Below the pieces are notes generated by a model, which worked only from the letters and a program-made list of their open reading frames with translations, had not been told where the DNA came from and did not search any database. A program made the translations under genes and the position numbers. A stretch of DNA of 39,106 bases, taken from NCBI RefSeq assembly GCF_003583405.1, contig NZ_QXEC01000036.1:1-39106 (forward strand), given 5' to 3'. Positions 6,442 to 14,281 of this stretch are shown here, piece by piece (position 1 is the stretch's first letter; the number at the start of each line of letters is the position of its first letter). Source of the stretch: Micromonospora radicis (GTDB lineage: Bacteria; Actinomycetota; Actinomycetes; Mycobacteriales; Micromonosporaceae).

Positions 6442-7634
6442 CCTGGGTGAGCGGCGCGGCCGGTTCGGGGTACGGGGTGCACCACCTGCCGTACGGGGTG
6501 TTTCGGATCGGCGACGGCGAGCCCCGGATCGGGGTGCGGATCGGCGAGCTGATCCTGGACCTGGCCGGTGCCGAGGCCGCCGAGCTGGTACTGGCCGGCG
6601 GGGCGCTGCGCCGACCCACGCTGAACGCGTTCCTGGCGCTCGGCCGACCGCAGTGGACGGCGGTACGGCAGCGGATCACCGAGTTGCTCACCGACCCGGC
6701 CCACCGGTCCGCCGTGGAGCCGCTGCTGGTGCCGGTGTCCGAGGCACGGATGGAGTTGCCGTTCGAGGTCGCCGACTACGTCGACTTCTACTCCTCGGAG
6801 CAGCACGCCTCGAACGTCGGCCAGATCTTCCGTCCCGGCCAACCGCCGCTGCTGCCGAACTGGAAGCACCTGCCGATCGGCTACCACGGGCGGGCCGGCA
6901 CGGTGGTGGTCTCCGGCACCCCGGTGGTGCGGCCGCAGGGGCAGCGGCCGGGCCGCGAGGGCCCGGTCTTCGGCCCGTCGGCCCGGCTCGACATCGAAGC
7001 CGAGGTGGGGTTCGTGGTCGGCGTACCCAGCCCGCTCGGCCGCCGGGTGCCCGCCGCCGACTTCGCCGAACACGTCTTCGGCGTGGTGCTGGTCAACGAC
7101 TGGTCGGCCCGGGACATCCAGGCCTGGGAGTACCAACCTCTCGGGCCGTTCCTGGGCAAGTCCTTCGCCACCTCGGTCGCGGCCTGGGTGACGCCGCTGG
7201 ACGCGCTGCGGCACGCCGAGGTGGCCGGGCCCGAGCAGGATCCGCCGGTCCTGGACTACCTGCGCGCCGAGCCGCACCTCGGGCTGGACCTGCGGCTGGC
7301 CGTGCGCTGGAACGGCACGCTGGTCAGCGAGCCGCCGTTCGCCGGGATGTACTGGACACCCGCGCAGCAGTTGGCCCACCTGACCGTCAACGGCGCCGCG
7401 CTGCGTACCGGCGACCTCTACGCCTCCGGCACCGTCTCCGGGGACCGGCGGGACCAGGTCGGCTCCTTCCTGGAACTCACCTGGGGTGGTGCCGAGCCGG
7501 TGACCGTGGCGGGCGAGGAGCGAACCTTCCTCGCCGACGGCGACACCGTGACCATCACCGCCACCGCCCCCGGACCCGACGGCTGCACCGTCGAACTGGG
7601 CGAGGTCACGGGTACGGTGCGACCCGCCAACTGA
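6438..7634 (+). CDS. fahA: Fumarylacetoacetase
   Basis: The protein has 398 aa, close to the usual length of about 400. It hydrolyses 4-fumarylacetoacetate to fumarate and acetoacetate, the last step of tyrosine degradation. An N-terminal SH3-like domain is followed by the FAH catalytic fold, with VDFYSSEQHASNVG (about 113-126), the LPIGYHGRAGTVV block, EVGFVVG, and VNDWSARDIQAWEY (about 218-231). The acidic metal ligands of the family lie in these blocks. The ATG overlaps the upstream stop as ATGA, so the start is certain from context. A strong hairpin follows the stop. Confidence 0.96.
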   Translation: MTWVSGAAGSGYGVHHLPYGVFRIGDGEPRIGVRIGELILDLAGAEAAELVLAGGALRRPTLNAFLALGRPQWTAVRQRITELLTDPAHRSAVEPLLVPVSEARMELPFEVADYVDFYSSEQHASNVGQIFRPGQPPLLPNWKHLPIGYHGRAGTVVVSGTPVVRPQGQRPGREGPVFGPSARLDIEAEVGFVVGVPSPLGRRVPAADFAEHVFGVVLVNDWSARDIQAWEYQPLGPFLGKSFATSVAAWVTPLDALRHAEVAGPEQDPPVLDYLRAEPHLGLDLRLAVRWNGTLVSEPPFAGMYWTPAQQLAHLTVNGAALRTGDLYASGTVSGDRRDQVGSFLELTWGGAEPVTVAGEERTFLADGDTVTITATAPGPDGCTVELGEVTGTVRPAN

Positions 7635-7647
7635 CCCCTACCCGACA

Positions 7648-7689
7648 GTGACCCTTGATCGCACCCGATGTGCGATCAAGGACCGTCAC
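7648..7689 (+). terminator. Hairpin terminator after fahA
   Basis: A perfect 12-bp stem (7653-7664 with 7670-7681) closes a 5-nt loop. An outer GTGAC/GTCAC pair (7648-7652 with 7685-7689) extends it with a small internal bulge. There is no T-run, as is common for high-GC actinobacterial terminators. Confidence 0.75.
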
Positions 7690-7808
7690 CGTCTTCGTTG
7701 ATTGCCTCGGAATTCGTCGCCACGACGTGTCGGGCCGGCCGGTGCCCCCCTATCCGGTCGGCCCGGCCTCGGCGCGGCGACATGCCACAAACCGAGGAGA
7801 TGACAACG

Positions 7809-8018
7809 ATGCACGATCTCGTGGGCGCGGTCTGGCGTACCAGCAGCCGCTCGAACGACCAGGGTCTCTGCGTGGAGGTGGCCGACAACCTGGCCCGCGT
7901 CCACGGCGTGGTGGGCGTACGCGACTCCAAGGACCAGGCCGGGCCGGTCCTGGTGGTCAGCCCGCCGGGATGGACCGCGTTCGTCGGCGCGATCCGCGCG
8001 GGCCACTTCACCAGCTGA
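7809..8018 (+). CDS. DUF397 domain-containing small protein
   Basis: The protein has 69 aa. The order WRTSSRSNDQG, CVEVA, GVRDSKD, PVLVVSPPGWTAFVGAIRAG is the full DUF397 pattern. In actinobacteria such proteins usually sit beside an XRE-type helix-turn-helix protein with DUF5753 and take part in developmental regulation; some pairs behave like toxin-antitoxin modules. No such partner is adjacent here. I chose the ATG at 7809 because GAGGAG (7794-7799) is 9 nt upstream; the ATG at 7800 directly abuts that site. A strong hairpin follows. Confidence 0.9.
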   Translation: MHDLVGAVWRTSSRSNDQGLCVEVADNLARVHGVVGVRDSKDQAGPVLVVSPPGWTAFVGAIRAGHFTS

Positions 8019-8025
8019 CGCCTCC

Positions 8026-8068
8026 GGCCGTGTTTCGCGGGGCCCACCGGCCCTCGTGGAACACGGCC
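8026..8068 (+). terminator. Hairpin terminator after the DUF397 gene
   Basis: A 17-bp stem, including three G-U pairs, joins 8026-8042 to 8052-8068 around a 9-nt loop. The outer nine base pairs (GGCCGTGTT/AACACGGCC) are perfect. Confidence 0.65.
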
Positions 8069-8147
8069 ACCCGTCCGTCGGTGGAATCCCCGTCCGGGGC
8101 CCCGCACTGCGATCACTGCGCGTACCGTCGATGCCACGGGAGGTGGC

Positions 8148-8609
8148 ATGTCGACTGTTGCGGTCCGTGCCGTGGTGGCGGCACCGGCGGACGAGCTGTG
8201 GCGGGTGCTCACCGACCTTCCCCGGCGGCTGCCGGCCGACGGACCGGTCGAGGTGTTGACTCCCGGCCCGTTCGGTCCCGGCACCGCCTGGCGCGGAACC
8301 CGGCTACGACCCGACGGCAGTGCCTGGGCCGAGCACTTCGTCGTGCTGGTCGCCGAGCCGCCCCGGCGGCTGGTGCTCAGTTCACCCGGTGACGACGTGG
8401 ACTATCTGATCACCTGGACCCTGCGGGACGCCCGTCGCTTCCGCCGCCGGGCCACCGCCGTGACGGTGACCGTCCGGGCCCGGCCCGCCGCGCCGGCCGG
8501 GCGGGCGCTCGCACTGCTGCTCGGTGGGCTGGCCGCCCGGGCCGCGGAGAAGGTGCTCCGCCGCGACCTCGCCGCGCTGGCCGCCGCCGCCGCCGACCGA
8601 GCCGCCTGA
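8148..8609 (+). CDS. SRPBCC (START/polyketide cyclase-like) family protein
   Basis: The protein has 153 aa. The opening VAVRAVVAAPADELWRVLTDL matches the first strand and helix of the SRPBCC fold. It is followed by a basic strand pair (TAWRGTRLRPDG, EHFVVLVAEPPRRLVLSS) and the long C-terminal helix (GRALALLLGGLAARAAEKVLRRDLAAL) that lines the hydrophobic cavity. Members bind lipids or polyketides or act as cyclases; no specific ligand can be named. The ATG has GGGAGG (8138-8143) upstream. A TACCGT -10 candidate lies at 8123-8128 without a good -35. Confidence 0.85.
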   Translation: MSTVAVRAVVAAPADELWRVLTDLPRRLPADGPVEVLTPGPFGPGTAWRGTRLRPDGSAWAEHFVVLVAEPPRRLVLSSPGDDVDYLITWTLRDARRFRRRATAVTVTVRARPAAPAGRALALLLGGLAARAAEKVLRRDLAALAAAAADRAA

Positions 8610-8699
8610 TCTCCCACCCCCGGCCGTGCCGCCGCCCGCCGGGGCCGCGCCCCGACGCACTCAGCTCGGCTGGATAGGGTGCCGGGCGGGAGGTGCGGC

Positions 8700-9950
8700 A
8701 TGGGGTCGACGATGGGCCGGCGACGGATCATGGCAGCGGTCTCCGCTGCCGTCCTGGTCGCGGTCACCGCGGTCGTCGCGTACCGCGTGCTCGCCCCGGC
8801 CGAGGTCAGCACGACCGCCCGCGCCGACTACCCGGTGGCGGTCAGCCGGGAGGCCGGCGTGGTGGGCCGGTTGCCGGTGGCGCCACTCGTGGTCGACGGC
8901 CGGCTGCGGGTGTACGCGGCAGCGCGCCAGGTGTACGCGGACGCGCCGGTGGACGGCCGGCACCGCAGCACCCCGTACTGGTCGTACCGGCGGTGGCCGG
9001 CTCAGGTGAGCGGTGTGGTGGCGGACCGCACCACGGTGGTCAGCCACTGGTCAGACGGTGTGCTGGTGGCGCTGGACGCGCGTACCGGACGGGTGGCCTG
9101 GCGGGTCGACGGCCCGGCGCCCGCCGAGGGCTGGACCGCCCGTCGTACCGGGGCCGGGGCGGTCTGGGATCCGCCGGGCCTCTTTCTCGCCCAGGCCGTC
9201 GACGGCCAGCCGGTGCTGGTGGTGTCCGGCCCGCGCCGGGTCGCCGGGTTCGGGCTCGCCGACGGGCGGCAGCTCTGGTCCACGGAGGTGGACGGCGGCT
9301 GCCGGACCGACGTGGGCACCACCGGGTACGGGCAGTTCGCCGTGCTGGACCAGTGCGCGGAGCCGGCCGCCGTCGAGTTCCACGAGGTGTCCAGTGGGGC
9401 GGTCACCCGCTGGCAGCCGCCGGACGGGCCGGCCGGGTGGGGCGTCACGCCGCTCGGCTGTGTCACCGATCGGGTCCGCTGCGGCGGGCTGCGCGTCACC
9501 GGCCCGGCCGACGACGGGGGGACCGGCTGGTTGCTCGGCGCGGGCGACCCGACGCCGGCGCCGGCCCTGGACCCGGCCGACGCGGAGTTGGTCGACGGCT
9601 GGGCGATCCGGGCCGCCGACGGCGCGGTGACCGGGCGGGACGCGGCTACCGGGAAGGAGCGCTGGCGGCGTACCGACCTCGGTGCCGTCCGGATCGTCGC
9701 CGTGCAGTCCGGCCGGGTGCACCTGCTCACCGAGACCAACGAGCTGATCACGCTCGACCCACGGACGGGTGCGGAGCGTTCGCGTTTCCCGGTCGCGGTC
9801 GGCGCCGACGGGCTCGGCTGGGCGCTCGGGTCGGCGTACGCGGGCGACGGCTACCTGGCGTTGGAGCGGCTGCGTGAGCCGGTCGCCCGGGACGCCGACG
9901 ACCAGCGCTACTTCTTCACCGCCGAGCCCGTCGTGTTGGTCGCCACCTAG
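8700..9950 (+). CDS. PQQ-binding-like beta-propeller protein, membrane-anchored
   Basis: The protein has 416 aa. The N-terminal hydrophobic segment (IMAAVSAAVLVAVTAVVAYRVL, about residues 11-32) is a signal anchor. The rest consists of propeller blades with recurring 'DGVLVALDARTGRVAWRV', 'GFGLADGRQLWS', 'GRDAATGKERWRR' and 'LITLDPRTGAERS' motifs, typical of WD/PQQ-like repeats. Most relatives do not bind PQQ; the domain is probably a structural or binding scaffold outside the membrane. The ATG at 8700 has GGGAGG (8688-8693) upstream, and TAGGGT at 8675-8680 is a likely -10. A second protein of this type lies at 17257-18693. Confidence 0.85.
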   Translation: MGSTMGRRRIMAAVSAAVLVAVTAVVAYRVLAPAEVSTTARADYPVAVSREAGVVGRLPVAPLVVDGRLRVYAAARQVYADAPVDGRHRSTPYWSYRRWPAQVSGVVADRTTVVSHWSDGVLVALDARTGRVAWRVDGPAPAEGWTARRTGAGAVWDPPGLFLAQAVDGQPVLVVSGPRRVAGFGLADGRQLWSTEVDGGCRTDVGTTGYGQFAVLDQCAEPAAVEFHEVSSGAVTRWQPPDGPAGWGVTPLGCVTDRVRCGGLRVTGPADDGGTGWLLGAGDPTPAPALDPADAELVDGWAIRAADGAVTGRDAATGKERWRRTDLGAVRIVAVQSGRVHLLTETNELITLDPRTGAERSRFPVAVGADGLGWALGSAYAGDGYLALERLREPVARDADDQRYFFTAEPVVLVAT

Positions 9951-9986
9951 ACAGGGCCACTTCCTGCGAGTACGGGCAAAACGGAC

Positions 9987-10002
9987 ATAAGTTACTTATA
10001 GT
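9987..10002 (+). promoter_or_regulatory. AT-rich palindrome overlapping a promoter-like -10 box
   Basis: ATAAG-TTA-CTTAT (9987-9999) overlaps TATAGT (9997-10002), an excellent -10 hexamer in very GC-rich surroundings. It points toward the 3' end of pat, where no sense gene exists. No clear -35 is visible. It could drive a short transcript ending at the hairpin just downstream. Confidence 0.35.
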
Positions 10003-10016
10003 GTGAGGTGCGGCTT

Positions 10017-10053
10017 CCGGGTCGGTCCGCTGGGGGATGGCGGACCGGCCCGG
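10017..10053. terminator. Hairpin terminator between the convergent propeller and pat genes
   Basis: A 14-bp stem (10017-10030 with 10040-10053) with a single T-G pair closes a 9-nt loop. It lies between two convergent genes and could act in both directions. Confidence 0.7.
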
Positions 10054-10100
10054 CTCAGCCTCGACGGCCGCACTGGGCCAGTGCCGACTCGTGGCCGTAC

Positions 10101-11204
10101 TCAGGCCAGTGCCGACTCGGCGGCGGCCAGGAAGGCGTCGTTCTCCGCCGGGGTGCCGATGGTGACCCGGACCCCGTCCCCCGGGAAGGGGCGCACGATC
10201 ACGCCGCGTGCCTCGCACGCCTTGCCGAACTCCAGCGACCGGTCGCCGAGCGGCAACCAGAGGAAGTTCGCCTGGCTGGCCGGCACGTCCGGCACCAGCT
10301 TGCCCAGCGCCTCGGTGACCCGGTCCCGCTCGGCCACCACCAGCGCACACCGCCGGTACACCTCGTCCGCCTGGGCCAGTGCGGCCAACGCACCGGCCTG
10401 TGCCGCCGCGCTGGTGGAGAACGGCGTGACCACCTTGCGGACCGCCGCCGCCACCTGCGGCTGGGCGACCAGGAAGCCGATCCGCAGCCCGGCCAGGCCC
10501 CAGGCCTTGGACAGGGTGCGCAGCACCGCCACGTTCGGCCGGTCGGCGTAGCTCAGCCCGTCCGGCACCTCCGGGTCGGTGACGAACTCGCGGTACGCCT
10601 CGTCGATCACCACCAGCACGTCCTCCGGGACCGCGTCCAGGAAGCGGTCCAGTTCGGTGCGGCGCACGGCGGTGCCGGTGGGGTTGTTGGGGTTGCAGAC
10701 CAGGATCATGCGGGTCCGGTCGGTCACCGCCGCGGCCATCGCCGTCAGGTCGTGCCCGTGGCCGGCGTCGTTGGGCACCCGTACGCTGGTCGCGCCGCTG
10801 GTCGCCGCGATGATCGGGTACGCCTCGAACGACCGCCACGAGTAGACCAGCTCGTCACCGGGCAGGCAGGTGGCCCGGACCAGGTGCTCGGCCAGCGCCA
10901 CCGAACCGCAGCCGGTGGCCACCCGGTCGACGTCCACCTCGTACCGGTCGGCGAGCGCCTGGCGGAGCGCGACGACGCCCATGTCCGGGTACCGGTGCAC
11001 CCCGGCGGCGGCCTCGGCGACCGCCTCCACCACCCCCGGCAGCGGGCCGTACGGCACCTCGTTGCTGGCCAGCTTGATGGCCTCGGGCAGGCCCAACTCC
11101 CGGGCCAGGTCGGCCGGGCTGCGGCCGGGCACGTAGTTGGGCAGCGCGTCCAGGTCGGCGCGGGTCAGCCGCAGGGCCGGCTGGTGGCGTCCGCTGTCGG
11201 TCAT
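10101..11204 (-). CDS. pat: Aromatic amino acid aminotransferase (Pat/HisC2-like, class I/II PLP)
   Basis: The protein has 367 aa. It has the fold-type I aminotransferase motifs LASNEVPYGPLPGV (45-58), NPNNPTG (171-177), DEAY (201-204) and TLSKAWGLAGLRIG with the PLP lysine at Lys233. Automatic pipelines would call it histidinol-phosphate aminotransferase. From memory, though, ATGCGSVALAEHLVRAT, SWRSFEAYP and PASQANFLWLPLG closely resemble mycobacterial Pat (HisC2), which transaminates phenylalanine and tyrosine. It is the last gene of the hpd operon and its ATG overlaps the RDD gene's stop (ATGA). The likely role is tyrosine to 4-hydroxyphenylpyruvate, the substrate of Hpd. Activity on histidinol phosphate cannot be excluded. 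Confidence 0.9.
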   Translation of the reverse strand: MTDSGRHQPALRLTRADLDALPNYVPGRSPADLARELGLPEAIKLASNEVPYGPLPGVVEAVAEAAAGVHRYPDMGVVALRQALADRYEVDVDRVATGCGSVALAEHLVRATCLPGDELVYSWRSFEAYPIIAATSGATSVRVPNDAGHGHDLTAMAAAVTDRTRMILVCNPNNPTGTAVRRTELDRFLDAVPEDVLVVIDEAYREFVTDPEVPDGLSYADRPNVAVLRTLSKAWGLAGLRIGFLVAQPQVAAAVRKVVTPFSTSAAAQAGALAALAQADEVYRRCALVVAERDRVTEALGKLVPDVPASQANFLWLPLGDRSLEFGKACEARGVIVRPFPGDGVRVTIGTPAENDAFLAAAESALA

Positions 11205-12103
11205 GGGGTGTCTCCCGGAGGTTCGGTGCGGTCGGTGGCGGTACGGGGAACCTTCACCACCACGGTCTGCGCCCGCTTGTCGTGCAGCGCCTGCCGGAGT
11301 GGATGGTCGAAGAGCGGGGAGAGCGCGTCGATCAGCTGGAGCACCAGACCGAGACCGCAGCAGTACCAGAGCAGCGTGGGCAGGCCGAGGGTGTTCCACC
11401 GGCGCAGCGCCCGGCCGAAACCGAGCGGCTTGTCGGCCTCGACCGGCACCGCCTTGACGCCCACCAACCGCTTGCCGAAGGTCTGTCCGCTGCTCGCCAT
11501 CGCCGGCACCTCGTAGGCCAGCCAGAGCATGGTGGCGATCAGCAGGATCACCACGATCAGCGCGCCGGTCTGCTCGCCCATCGCGGGCAGCGGCTCGGTT
11601 GTGCGGTCCTGCTCCTGGACGCGGCGCACGAACTCGTCGGTGAACGGTGCGGTCTCCGCGACGAGCCGTTTGACGAACCAGTAGGTGACCACGCCGATGA
11701 GCGTGAAGAGGATGGCGAAGTCGATCAGGCGGGCGGTCAGCCGGGCACCGAACGAGGCCAGTGCCAGCCCGTGCGGTCGCGGCTCCGGCGGCGGCCCGGG
11801 CCAGGTCGGGTACGGCCAGCCGGGGGGTGGCCCGTACCCGGGTGTCCCGGGCGGCGCACCCTGCTGCCACTGGGCGGGCGCGCCGGAGACCGGGGCCGGG
11901 GCGGGTGGTGTGCCGGTGGCGGCGGGCGCCGGGGCGGCCGGCTGTGGCTCCGGTTCGGGTGTCGGTTCGGGCTCGGGCGGGGGTGGGCCCTCGGGTGGGG
12001 TGGCGTCGACCGGAATGGGCGCGCCGATCCACCCCTCACCGTCCCAGTACCTGCGGGTCTGCGGATCGGCGGGGTCGACGTACCAACCCGGTGCCACGCT
12101 CAC
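11201..12103 (-). CDS. DUF2510 plus RDD-domain membrane protein
   Basis: The protein has 300 aa and a GTG start. The N-terminus (APGWYVDPADPQTRRYWDGEGW) is a DUF2510 segment. A long Pro/Glu/Ala linker (about residues 34-108) follows, then an RDD domain with FGARLTARLIDFAILF (first membrane helix with the RDD-type Arg/Asp), a second helix (ALIVVILLIATMLWLAYEV) and SSGQTFGKRLVGVKAVP, and a third hydrophobic stretch near TLLWYCCGLGLVLQLID. RDD proteins are poorly characterised; a few act as ion antiporters. Its stop overlaps the pat start, and it begins 22 bp after the other RDD gene. Its location between hpd and pat suggests a membrane function linked to aromatic metabolism, but this is inference. 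Confidence 0.88.
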   Translation of the reverse strand: MSVAPGWYVDPADPQTRRYWDGEGWIGAPIPVDATPPEGPPPPEPEPTPEPEPQPAAPAPAATGTPPAPAPVSGAPAQWQQGAPPGTPGYGPPPGWPYPTWPGPPPEPRPHGLALASFGARLTARLIDFAILFTLIGVVTYWFVKRLVAETAPFTDEFVRRVQEQDRTTEPLPAMGEQTGALIVVILLIATMLWLAYEVPAMASSGQTFGKRLVGVKAVPVEADKPLGFGRALRRWNTLGLPTLLWYCCGLGLVLQLIDALSPLFDHPLRQALHDKRAQTVVVKVPRTATDRTEPPGDTP

Positions 12104-12125
12104 GGTGCGGCCTTGCTGCGCTCGT

Positions 12126-12926
12126 TCACCTCGCCACCTTAACGACGACCGTTCCGGCGAACTTGTCGTGGAGGCACTGCTGCCAGGGCTTGTCCCACAG
12201 TTGCCAGAGACCGTCGAGGTAGCTTCCGCCGGGCACCAGCGAGCCGCCGACGAACTGCACGAGGTAGCGCTTGCCGGCCATCTGCCGATCCAGGGTGCGG
12301 GTCGGGTCGAGCGGAACCACCCGCAGGTTCATCACACGCTTGCCGAGGGTCTGCCCGGTCCGTTTCAGGTACTCGACGTGGTAGATCCAGTAGAGGCCGA
12401 ACATCAGCACCATGAGGCCGAGGTGGAGCAGCAGGACCGGCAGCAGGAACTGCGTGAACACCTCGCCGGGCCCCGGCGAGGTGTTCGTGCCGCCCGGGTC
12501 GGGCATGGGTAACCCGCCGACGATCTGCCAGACGAAGAGCACGGAGACCGGTACGAACAGCACCATCAGGGCCGCGGTGGCCACGGCTGTGTCGATGAGG
12601 TACGCCAACAGCCGGTCGCCAAAGCTGGCCAGCGGCTGCCCGCCGGGCCCCAGCACGGGTGGCGGCGGTCCGGCGGCCCACTTCGGCGGCGGTCCACCGG
12701 CCCAGCCCGGCGGCGGCCCAGCCGAGAAGCCGGCCGGGGCCGGTCCGGCGGTCGAGCCCGGTGGCACCGACCAGCCCGGTGGCACCGACCAGCCCGGTGG
12801 CACCGGCCCGGGTGGGGCGTACTGCGGGGGTATCGGCGGCGGGGGGTGCGGTGGCCCGCCGGCCGGTGCGCCGCCGTACGGCGGCCCACCGGCCGGTGAA
12901 GCGGGATGCGGCGGGGGTTGGGTCAC
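12126..12926 (-). CDS. RDD-domain membrane protein with Pro/Gly-rich N-terminus
   Basis: The protein has 266 aa from the GTG at 12926, 11 nt after the hpd stop. No ATG exists in a sensible position. The first 130 residues are Pro/Gly-rich (PPGWSVPPGWSVPPG, AGPPPGW and similar), partly encoded by an 18-bp DNA tandem repeat at 12760-12812. The RDD domain follows: LASFGDRLLAYLIDTAVATAALMVLFVPV, QFLLPVLLLHLGLMVLMFGLYWIYHVEYLKRTGQTLGKRVMNLRVVPLD, and a C-terminal GTVVVKVAR like its neighbour's QTVVVKVPR. The two RDD genes look like a tandem duplication that diverged. It is the second gene of the hpd operon. Confidence 0.85.
   Translation of the reverse strand: MTQPPPHPASPAGGPPYGGAPAGGPPHPPPPIPPQYAPPGPVPPGWSVPPGWSVPPGSTAGPAPAGFSAGPPPGWAGGPPPKWAAGPPPPVLGPGGQPLASFGDRLLAYLIDTAVATAALMVLFVPVSVLFVWQIVGGLPMPDPGGTNTSPGPGEVFTQFLLPVLLLHLGLMVLMFGLYWIYHVEYLKRTGQTLGKRVMNLRVVPLDPTRTLDRQMAGKRYLVQFVGGSLVPGGSYLDGLWQLWDKPWQQCLHDKFAGTVVVKVAR
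12760..12812. repeat. Intragenic 18-bp tandem repeat in the RDD gene
   Basis: An 18-bp unit repeats perfectly at 12760-12777 and 12778-12795, with a third, partial copy to about 12812. On the minus strand it encodes the repeated PPGWSV segments of the N-terminal region. Confidence 0.8.
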
Positions 12927-12937
12927 GCTGGACAGTG

Positions 12938-14143
12938 TTACAGGTTGCCGCGCTTCTCCTGCTCCCGCTCGATCGCCTCGAACAGGGCCTTGAAGTTGCC
13001 CTTGCCGAAGCCGAGCGAGCCGTGCCGCTCGATCAACTCGAAGAAGACCGTCGGGCGGTCCTGCACCGGCTTGGTGAAGATCTGCAACAGGTAGCCGTCC
13101 TCGTCCCGGTCGACCAGGATCTTGCGGGACTTCAGCTCCTCGATCGGTACCCGTACCTTGCCGATCCGGGCCCGCAGCTCCGGGTCGTCGTAGTACGAGT
13201 CCGGCGTCTCCAGGAACTCGACGCCCGCGGCGCGCATCGCGTCGACGCTGGCCAGGATGTCGTTGGTGGCCACCGCGATGTGCTGGGCGCCCGGGCCCTG
13301 GTAGAACTCCAGGTACTCGTCGATCTGCGACTTCTTCCGGGCGATCGCCGGCTCGTTGAGCGGGAACTTCACCTTGCGGGTGCCGTTCGCGACGACCTTG
13401 CTCATCAGCGCCGAGTAGTCGGTGGCGATGTCGTCGCCGATGAACTCGGCCATGTTGCTGAAGCCCATCACCCGCTTGTAGAACTCCACCCACTCGTCCA
13501 TCCGGCCGAGTTCCACGTTGCCGACGATGTGGTCGACCGCCTGGAAGAAGCGCTTCGGCTGGAGACCTGCGTCGATCATCGGCTGCCGGTCCACGATCGG
13601 GCCGCGGGCGACGAAGCCGGGCAGGAAGGGGCCGGTGTAACGGGACCGGTCGACCAGGGTGTGCCGGGTGTCGCCGTACGCGCCGATGGCGGCCATCCGG
13701 ACGGTGCCGTGCTCGTCGCTGACGTCGTGCGGCTCGACCAGGCCGGTCGCGCCCTGCGCGGTGGCGTGTGCGTACGCGGCGTCCACGTCCGGCACCTCCA
13801 GCGCGATGTCCGAGACGCCGTCGCTGTGCCGGTTGACGTGCTCGGCGCCCTGGGCGTCCGGGCGGACCACGCCGGTCAGCACGAACCGGGCCGAGCCACT
13901 GGTCAACACGTACTGGGCGTGGTCGCGGTGACCCTGCTCCGGGCCCCGGTACGCCACACAGGTCATGCCGAAGGCGGTGGAGTAGTAGTGCGCGGCCTGC
14001 TTGGCGTTGCCCACCAGGAAGTGCACGTGGTCGAGGCCGCGAACCGGGAACGGGTCGTGGCTGATGTCGTGGTCGACGGCGCCGACGAGGGCGTCGACGT
14101 CGACCTCCTCGGTCGACTGGGGTCGGTCGATCGCCTGGGTCAT
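12938..14143 (-). CDS. hpd: 4-hydroxyphenylpyruvate dioxygenase
   Basis: The protein has 401 aa. It converts 4-hydroxyphenylpyruvate to homogentisate with Fe(II) and O2, the step before HmgA. Two vicinal-oxygen-chelate domains are present. The N-terminal one starts VRGLDHVHFLVGNAKQAAHYYSTAFGM. The catalytic C-terminal one carries the iron ligands: His in AVDHIVGNV, His in AQHIAVATND and Glu in VFFELIER. The C-terminus GSLGFGKGNFKALFEAIE forms the gating helix of the family. The ATG at 14143 has AGGGAG upstream; the longer open frame to 14263 lacks a ribosome site and reads into the divergent promoter. It heads the hpd-RDD-RDD-pat operon. Confidence 0.97.
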   Translation of the reverse strand: MTQAIDRPQSTEEVDVDALVGAVDHDISHDPFPVRGLDHVHFLVGNAKQAAHYYSTAFGMTCVAYRGPEQGHRDHAQYVLTSGSARFVLTGVVRPDAQGAEHVNRHSDGVSDIALEVPDVDAAYAHATAQGATGLVEPHDVSDEHGTVRMAAIGAYGDTRHTLVDRSRYTGPFLPGFVARGPIVDRQPMIDAGLQPKRFFQAVDHIVGNVELGRMDEWVEFYKRVMGFSNMAEFIGDDIATDYSALMSKVVANGTRKVKFPLNEPAIARKKSQIDEYLEFYQGPGAQHIAVATNDILASVDAMRAAGVEFLETPDSYYDDPELRARIGKVRVPIEELKSRKILVDRDEDGYLLQIFTKPVQDRPTVFFELIERHGSLGFGKGNFKALFEAIEREQEKRGNL

Positions 14144-14201
14144 GGTGGTCTCCCTTGCGTACCGGCCGGCCTGGCGGGCCGACGCTGTGCTCTGTCCCCG
14201 G

Positions 14202-14231
14202 ACTATCACCGTGCGCAGGCTCACTGGGCAA
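14202..14231 (-). promoter_or_regulatory. Candidate hpd promoter
   Basis: On the minus strand TTGCCC (14231-14226) and GATAGT (14207-14202) are separated by 18 bp. This predicts a start near 14195 and a leader of about 52 nt before hpd. The region immediately upstream holds two GTTAAC palindromes. Confidence 0.45.
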
Positions 14232-14239
14232 CTGTCGCC

Positions 14240-14279
14240 GTTAACGCTGGTCAGGTTGCGCAAGAAGTAGGGTGTTAAC
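14240..14279. promoter_or_regulatory. Paired GTTAAC sites between hpd and the Lrp/AsnC gene
   Basis: GTTAAC occurs at 14240-14245 and 14274-14279, 34 bp apart, about three helical turns. A four-A/T hexamer is rare in DNA of this composition. The pair lies just upstream of the proposed hpd -35 and around the -10 box of the Lrp gene. That placement suits binding by an Lrp/AsnC octamer that controls both directions, but the site is unproven. Confidence 0.4.
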
Positions 14280-14281
14280 CC

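Noticed and set aside
10003..10551. Plus-strand gene antisense to pat
   Set aside because: The 182-codon frame has no ribosome site, its composition is that of a reverse-frame shadow, and a terminator hairpin lies within its first codons.
10101..11204. Histidinol-phosphate aminotransferase (hisC) as the primary call
   Set aside because: Operon context with hpd and the Pat-like motifs favour aromatic amino acid transamination. The HisC activity is mentioned only as a possibility.
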